A DNA stretch of 64,000 nucleotides from Macrocystis pyrifera (taxonomy: Eukaryota; Sar; Phaeophyceae; Laminariales; Laminariaceae), in contig JASSKH010000022.1 of assembly GCA_031763025.1 (NCBI GenBank), positions 12,390,081-12,454,080 of the forward strand, given 5' to 3'. Of this stretch, positions 62,889-64,000 are shown piece after piece. The notes under the pieces are model-generated. The model was not told where the DNA came from. It saw nothing but the letters and a program-made list of their open reading frames with translations, and did not search any database. Position 1 is the first letter of the stretch. Every line of letters starts with the position of its first letter. The translations under genes and the position numbers were made by a program.

Positions 62889-64000
62889 ACTCGATAGGAG
62901 AGATATCTCATGCATGGCCGTAGTCGTATGACCATAGACCCTCGCATCCCTACAATGCCGGGACGGAGCATGTCGGGTTTTCACCGACCAGGCAGATATT
63001 GCTTGCACCAAGCGCGAAGCGCCGTGAGGTGTCCGGCGAGTCGCATCAAGGGTGAGCTGCATCCTACTAAGAACCGCTTGTGAGGCGGACTTGCATATGG
63101 ATGACAGCTTCAATGAGTTAGTTTAATTTCCGGTGTAGCCACTTCCAGAGACAGCAATGGGAGTACTAAGGAACTGCCTCTTGGGTGCCTTACCTTGAAC
63201 ACTACGTGATACGATCAATTCCCTTGTGCAGAGTAAAGGTTCTTTACCTCGCACAAATGATCTAACTCGACGACCAGCTGTGGGCGACCGCCAAAAAAAA
63301 AAAAAAAAAAAAAAAAAAAACGGTACCGTGGTTGTCTAGCTCACGTAGTGAGCGGCATGTTTTACAGTGTCGTTGCCAACCGACGCCAACCCAACCCATA
63401 TATAATCTGTATATAGGGGGGGGGGGGGGGGGGGCGGCATGTTTTTCAGTGTCGTTGCCAACCGACGCCAACCCAACCCATATATAATCTGTATATGGGG
63501 GGGGGGGGGGGGGGGGGGGGTACTCACTATCATGCATGGCCGTAGTCGTATGACCATAGACCCTCGCATCCCTACAATGCCGGGACGGAGCACGCCGAGT
63601 TTTCACCGACCAGGCAGACATTGCTTGCACCAAGCGCGAAACGCCGTGAGGTGTTGGGCGAGGCGCATGAAGGGTGAGCTGGCTGCATCCTACTAAGAAC
63701 CGTTCTAGAGGCGGATTTTCTTGCAGATGGATGACAGCATCAATGAATTGATTTAATTCTGGTGTGGCCACTTCCAGAGACAGCAATGGGTTTACTATGT
63801 AACTGCCTCGTGGGTGCCTCACCATATACACACTACGAACGTGATACGATCATCCCCCTTGTGCGGAGGGAAGGTTCTCCCGCACAAAAAATGATCTAAG
63901 GCTTGTTTTACAGCGTCGTCGCCAACCGACGCCAACTCAACCTATATACACCAGGTAATACCAGGTATATAATAGGGGGGGGGGGGGGGGGGAGGGAGAG
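57014..64000 (-). CDS. Sphingosine-1-phosphate/long-chain-base-phosphate phosphatase (PAP2 family), 5' exons beyond window
   Basis: Five exons encode the C-terminal portion of a PAP2-superfamily lipid phosphatase: 62667-62484, 61668-61558, 60569-60389, 59072-59006 and 57157-57014. Catalytic motif C2 reads YGLPSTHTMGSLIPLF and C3, split between exons, reads SRLYMG|VHSIPD (SR-x5-H-x3-D). Downstream features match the S1P-phosphatase branch: DVVAGYFLGGGLLAF, PRPERWTNSYGDTALI, and a late HAVDIPSKVVVYGCMGF segment. The enzyme dephosphorylates sphingoid-base phosphates, normally in the ER membrane, with several membrane segments. Motif C1 (K-x6-RP) and the N-terminal membrane segments must lie past 64000, because the remaining 1.3 kb holds only repeats. 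All visible phases agree. The introns are filled with family D units. Confidence 0.9.
57235..57790 (+). repeat. Family D unit, full copy
   Basis: From 'CTCGATAGGAGAGATGTACTC' to 'CTCAACCTATGTATACCCGG'. It carries an extra duplication 'AAGTAGTACAAGTATTACAGCGTC' near 57690-57745. Confidence 0.85.
57818..57940 (+). repeat. (GACA)n/(GATA)n microsatellite
   Basis: GACAGACAGACA run with flanking AGATAGGCAG variants. Confidence 0.88.
58379..58483. mobile_element. TA-target MITE (M1)
   Basis: TTACGGGGGACCATAGTAAA..TTTACCATGGCCCCCCG with TA at both ends. Confidence 0.88.
58700..58775 (-). tRNA. tRNA-like sequence (probable pseudogene or SINE)
   Basis: The minus strand gives 76 nt with an A-box-like GGTCTAGCGG and a B-box-like GAGTTCAAATCCC at tRNA spacing. 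A seven-pair anticodon-region hairpin (CCTCGAG/CTCAAGG, one mismatch) is possible. The acceptor and T stems pair poorly, so a functional tRNA is doubtful and no anticodon is assigned. Confidence 0.35.
59006..59072 (-). CDS. Phosphatase small exon
   Basis: 67 nt after TTTTTGCTTTCAG. Encodes YGRRSPAVIWEIGGVRLERS. Ends AGCCG|GTGACT; both phases fit the neighbours. If the donor were skipped, a TGA follows at once. Confidence 0.72.
59470..59545 (-). repeat. Family D head fragment, minus strand
   Basis: CTCCGTCCCGGCATTGCAGG..ACTACGGCCATGATAATGAG, inside a CAC/ACC-rich stretch (59370-59650). Confidence 0.8.
59735..60225 (+). repeat. Family D unit, full copy with internal deletion
   Basis: Lacks about 20 bp of the 'CACCAAGCGCGAAGCGCCGTG' segment near 59840. 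A truncated head (59685-59715) precedes it after a poly-G tract. Confidence 0.86.
60389..60569 (-). CDS. Phosphatase exon: membrane segments
   Basis: 181 nt after TTTGCCAAAG, phase 0. Encodes AWLAVLVGASASILAYPRPE, then RWTNSYGDTALIVSTASGFL and a Gly/Arg-rich loop. Ends TTCAG|GTGCGT with one spare base. Confidence 0.9.
60605..61110 (+). repeat. Family D unit, full copy
   Basis: Begins 'TATCATGCATGGCCGTAGTC' about 35 bp from the 60569 exon border, so the repeat abuts the acceptor region. Ends 'CACCCTATATATACCAGG'. Confidence 0.87.
61310..61435 (-). repeat. Family D head fragment, minus strand
   Basis: Begins after a C tract with 'GAAGCTTGGTGCAAAGAATG' and ends 'CCCATGCATGACATAAGTAC'. Confidence 0.83.
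61558..61668 (-). CDS. Phosphatase exon with the His/Asp of motif C3
   Basis: 37 codons, phase 0, after CCGCCACCACAG. Encodes VHSIPDVVAGYFLGGGLLAF, then WLSFGSAVDAFIVENSR. Ends AGG|GTGAGG. Confidence 0.93.
61868..62560 (-). repeat. Tandem triplication of an exon-donor-intron segment of the phosphatase gene
   Basis: Three units of about 190-200 bp: C (61868-62163, containing a MITE), B (62164-62358) and A (62359-62560). A includes the true exon end and donor. Shared blocks: 'GATGCAAACCCCCACCGAGGCC', 'CAGCACGGCGAGCAGCAG', (CCCA)n, 'GGCGATGGTAGCGCTCCAAG', 'ACACGACCACAGCAACAGCGGC'. B would encode LLLWSCLAWRATVAVKLV in the exon part. Confidence 0.88.
61987..62091. mobile_element. TA-target MITE (M1) inside duplicate unit C
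   Basis: GTACGGGGGGCCATAGTAAA..CTATGGCACCCCGTCA. The empty site in unit A reads AAGCTAGACAC, and here AAGTTA..TAGACAC, which shows TA duplication. Confidence 0.93.
62484..62667 (-). CDS. Phosphatase exon with motif C2
   Basis: 184 nt after GCGTGGGACAG, entering with one codon base. Encodes YGLPSTHTMGSLIPLFLVTC, then a Gly/Glu insert, then LLLWSCLAWSATIAVSRLYM. Ends ATGGGG|GTGGGT in phase 0. The donor lies in a GGGT repeat. Confidence 0.92.
62735..62845 (+). repeat. Family D head fragment
   Basis: CTCGATATCATGCATGGCAG..GACATTGCTTGCACCAACC, cut off by a poly-G tract of about 28 nt. Confidence 0.85.
62895..63415 (+). repeat. Family D unit, full copy
   Basis: Has the longest A tract of the family here (about 27 A, 63293-63320). 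Ends 'CCCATATATAATCTGTATAT' before a G tract. Confidence 0.9.
63435..63496 (+). repeat. Family D tail fragment
   Basis: The last 60 bp of the unit ('GGCATGTTTTTCAGTGTCG..CCCATATATAATCTG') is repeated directly after the G tract, so the G tract plus tail behaves as a slippage unit. Confidence 0.88.
63520..63975 (+). repeat. Family D unit, full copy at the right edge
   Basis: Lacks the A tract and 'GGTACCCTGGCTGTCTAGC' part (deletion after 63898). Ends 'CCTATATACACCAGGTAATACCAGG' region and then a G tract. Confidence 0.87.

Overview
This is a gene-poor, repeat-rich window of a eukaryotic nuclear genome. Coding sequence is split into short exons of about 65-260 nt, separated by GT-AG introns of about 0.3-6.4 kb (one looks GC-AG). 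The protein families, long introns, near-balanced base composition with extreme G/C, A and trinucleotide tracts, and dense short DNA transposons would suit a large-genome stramenopile such as a brown alga. That placement is inference. No bacterial operon, Shine-Dalgarno pattern, CRISPR array or rRNA is visible.

Four spliced genes can be reconstructed from reading frames, splice sites and matching intron phases. (1) About 1.3-5.4 kb, minus strand: an HMG-box protein with two HMG-box halves or boxes and the 3' end (5' part not found). (2) 17.3-36.4 kb, minus strand: an F-BAR plus PH-domain membrane-curvature protein of about 603 residues in 14 exons, all phases consistent. (3) 37.0-49.3 kb, plus strand: a GDT1/TMEM165 (UPF0016) cation/proton transporter of 287 residues in 7 exons, with a signal peptide and both ExGD motifs. 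(4) 57.0 kb to beyond the right edge, minus strand: a PAP2-family sphingosine-1-phosphate (long-chain-base-phosphate) phosphatase with its C2 and C3 catalytic motifs; the 5' exons lie outside the window. Genes 2 and 3 are head to head and share about 570 bp of upstream DNA.

The remainder is repeats. These include a roughly 105-bp TA-target MITE (16 copies), a roughly 80-bp MITE, a fold-back family with one 530-bp palindrome, a roughly 230-bp TIR element, and a dispersed or tandem unit of about 500-550 bp ('family D') with variable poly-G and poly-A tracts. There are also a near-identical 143-bp repeat, an LTR-retrotransposon relic with a TGGCGCC primer-site-like motif, an ATCGATAG minisatellite field at 11.3-13.9 kb, and many microsatellites.

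The most striking observation is that three of the four genes carry a decayed local duplicate of part of an exon in the adjacent intron. In the phosphatase gene this is a tandem triplication of an exon-donor-intron segment, and one copy was later hit by a MITE.
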